Source: an uncultured Ruminococcus sp. (GTDB lineage: Bacteria > Bacillota > Clostridia > Oscillospirales > CAG-272). Taken from it: a stretch of DNA of 7,136 bases. Under the pieces are notes generated by a model. That model was not told where the DNA came from, ran no database searches, and saw nothing but the letters and a program-made list of their open reading frames with translations. The stretch covers positions 1 to 7,136 of the forward strand of contig CACZOH010000078.1 of assembly GCA_902782785.1 (NCBI GenBank), given 5' to 3'. Of the stretch, positions 5,472 to 7,136 are shown one piece after another. Positions within the stretch are counted from its first letter, which is position 1, and each line of letters opens with the position of its first letter. The position numbers and the translations under genes are program-made.

Positions 5472-7058
5472 ATGATAGGAACGACAAACGTATCCCTGCA
5501 GTTCGGCGGACGCACGCTTTTCGCAGGAGCCGATCTTCAGTTCACGCGCGGCAACTGCTACGGCGTCATCGGTGCGAACGGCGCGGGAAAATCGACGTAC
5601 CTGAAAATTCTTTCGGGCGAGCTCGAGCCGACTAAGGGCGAGGTCTACAAGACGCCGAACGAGCGTCTGTCCGTGCTGAAGCAGGACCACTACGCGTATA
5701 ACGACTGCACGGCGCTGCGCACGGTGCTGCTCGGCAATCCCGAGCTCGTGAAGGTAGGAGACGAGCGCGACGCGATTTATTCAAAGGAGGAAATGACGGA
5801 GGAGGACGGCGTAAGAGCAGGCGAGCTTGAAGAAAAATACGCCGAGCTCGGCGGCTACACCGCTGAATCCGACGCGGAGATACTTCTGAACGACCTCGGA
5901 ATTACGGACGAATACCATTTTACGCCCATGTTGGAGCTGACGGATTCACAGAAGGTCAAGGTGCTTCTGGCTCAGGCGCTTTTCGGAAACCCCGATATAC
6001 TGCTTATGGACGAGCCGACGAACGGCCTCGATCTCGTCACCGTCAACTGGCTCGAGGACTTTCTCGCCGACCTTGACAGCACGGTCATCGTCGTATCGCA
6101 CGACAGACACTTTTTGAACAACGTCTGCACGCACATAGTCGACGTGGATTTCGGCAAGATAACGATGACCGTCGGAAACTACGATTTCTGGTTCGAATAC
6201 ACGCAGATAAGACAGCGTCAGATGCGCGAACAGAACAAGAAGAACGAGCAGAAGGCTAAGGAATTGCAGGAATTCATACAGCGCTTCTCGGCTAACGCCT
6301 CAAAATCAAAGCAGGCGACGTCGCGCAAGAAGCTGCTTGAATCCATAAACCTGTTTGAAATGCCCGTATCGTCACGCCGCTTCCCGTTCATAAGCTTCGA
6401 GCCGTCGCGCTCTATAGGAAACGACCTGCTCGAGGTCAAAAATCTTTCAAAGAGCATAGGCGGCAGAAAAGTGCTCGACAACGTCAGCTTCATCCTCCGC
6501 CCGCGCGACAAGGTCGCGTTCGTCGGCGACGACCCGATAGCGAGAACGACGCTTTTCAAAATCCTATCTGGTGAAATGGAGCCGGACGAGGGCTCGTATA
6601 AATGGGGCGTTACGACAAAGGTCGCGTATATGCCGCAGGACAACTCCGAATATTTTGACGGTCACGAAGAAAATCTCGTTGACTGGATACGCGCGTGCTC
6701 CACGCTTACGTATGAATCGGACGTGCGCGGCTGGCTCGGAAAACTGCTGTTCTCGGGCGACGAGGCGCTTAAGCAGGCAAAGGTCCTCTCCGGCGGCGAA
6801 AAGGTGCGCTGTATGCTCTGCCGTATGATGCTCTCAGGCGCGAACGTGCTGATAATGGACGAGCCGACGAACCATCTCGACCTCGAATCCATAACGGCGC
6901 TGAACAACGGAATGACGAAATTCCCGGAATCGATCCTGTTCTGCTCGCGCGACCACCAGCTTAACCAGACCGTCGCAAACAGGATAATCGACGTCACCGC
7001 GGGCAATTTCTACGACAGACTTACGACTTACGACGAATATTTAGAGGAGATGAAATAA
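5472..7058 (+). CDS. ybiT: ABC-F family ATPase, YbiT/YkpA type
   Basis: A 528-residue soluble protein with two ATP-binding cassettes and no membrane domain, the same length class as E. coli YbiT. These proteins bind the ribosomal E site and influence early elongation or stalled complexes. Cassette 1 has Walker A G34-A-N-G-A-G-K40-S, signature L156-T-D-S-Q160 (degenerate), Walker B ILLMDEP at 176-182 and switch His210. The linker at about 236-305 holds a charged helical pair with RFSANASKSKQATSR (271-285), very close to YbiT. Cassette 2 has Walker A G352-D-D-P-I-A-R-T-T360 (the usual GK is AR), signature L439-S-G-G-E443, Walker B D463-E464, and S492-R-D-H where SHDH is expected. There is no C-terminal extension. 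Start: AGAGGA (5458-5463), 8 nt upstream. Single-gene unit, divergent from the zinc-ribbon operon. A housekeeping translation role is more likely than antibiotic resistance, judging by family. Confidence 0.9.
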   Translation: MIGTTNVSLQFGGRTLFAGADLQFTRGNCYGVIGANGAGKSTYLKILSGELEPTKGEVYKTPNERLSVLKQDHYAYNDCTALRTVLLGNPELVKVGDERDAIYSKEEMTEEDGVRAGELEEKYAELGGYTAESDAEILLNDLGITDEYHFTPMLELTDSQKVKVLLAQALFGNPDILLMDEPTNGLDLVTVNWLEDFLADLDSTVIVVSHDRHFLNNVCTHIVDVDFGKITMTVGNYDFWFEYTQIRQRQMREQNKKNEQKAKELQEFIQRFSANASKSKQATSRKKLLESINLFEMPVSSRRFPFISFEPSRSIGNDLLEVKNLSKSIGGRKVLDNVSFILRPRDKVAFVGDDPIARTTLFKILSGEMEPDEGSYKWGVTTKVAYMPQDNSEYFDGHEENLVDWIRACSTLTYESDVRGWLGKLLFSGDEALKQAKVLSGGEKVRCMLCRMMLSGANVLIMDEPTNHLDLESITALNNGMTKFPESILFCSRDHQLNQTVANRIIDVTAGNFYDRLTTYDEYLEEMK

Positions 7059-7062
7059 AACG

Positions 7063-7092
7063 ATAAAAGGACTGCGGCGGCAGTCCTTTTAT
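7063..7092. terminator. Rho-independent terminator after the ABC-F gene
   Basis: A 13-bp perfect stem, 7063-7075 (ATAAAAGGACTGC) with 7080-7092, closes on the loop GGCG just 4 nt past the TAA stop. The right arm ends in a T-run, CCTTTTATT. A-rich sequence on the left arm means it could also stop transcription arriving from the right. The remaining bases to the window end (7093-7136) show no supported gene. Confidence 0.88.
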
Positions 7093-7136
7093 TATGTCGT
7101 GGCGGCAATTTACGAAAATCAAAAATCATTATTCCA

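Noticed and set aside
5472..7058. Antibiotic-resistance ABC-F (ribosomal protection) gene
   Set aside because: The linker and overall sequence match YbiT/YkpA more than resistance-type ABC-F proteins, and there is no attenuator leader.
7094..7136. Short open frame running off the window end from the ATG at 7094
   Set aside because: It starts inside or just after the ABC-F terminator, has no ribosome binding site, and only about 14 codons are visible.

Overview
The window looks like a chromosomal segment of a Gram-positive gut-type bacterium, most likely an uncultured member of the Clostridia (Oscillospirales-like). This is inferred from GC-rich genes that still use many ATA and AGA codons, AT-rich intergenic gaps with consensus housekeeping promoters, GGAGG-like ribosome binding sites, and intergenic hairpin repeats of a style I associate with that group. 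No tRNA, rRNA, CRISPR array, transposase or phage gene is visible.

Layout. Positions 1-260 hold a cluster of short inverted and direct repeats with no convincing gene. A consensus promoter (337-365) then drives a two-gene plus-strand operon: a Gfo/Idh/MocA oxidoreductase (419-1606) and a TIM-barrel sugar isomerase/epimerase (1620-2444). It ends at a strong hairpin (2455-2488) that works on paper in both directions. The same hairpin closes a convergent three-gene minus-strand operon, transcribed from a promoter at 5326-5354: a triple zinc-ribbon membrane-anchored protein (5285-4104), a secreted or membrane TPM-domain protein (4097-3219), and an endonuclease/exonuclease/phosphatase-family enzyme (3217-2510). 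Intergenic gaps are 6 nt and 1 nt, so the genes are probably translationally coupled. Divergently, a promoter at 5409-5437 drives a single-gene unit for a YbiT/YkpA-type ABC-F ATPase (5472-7058), ending in a terminator at 7063-7092.

How the genes work together. The first operon is best read as sugar, polyol or glycoside conversion: NAD(P)-linked oxidation or epimerisation followed by a metal-dependent isomerase, epimerase or lyase step. The second resembles the YdjG/YdjH half of the Bacillus ydjFGHI envelope-stress cluster. It lacks PspA and SPFH partners inside the window and carries a phosphoesterase-fold enzyme in third place. The ABC-F protein is a ribosome-associated ATPase whose sequence changes fall almost entirely in one of its two composite ATP sites; this is the most striking molecular observation here. 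I see no wholly new multi-gene system. The least familiar arrangement is zinc ribbon, TPM and phosphoesterase.
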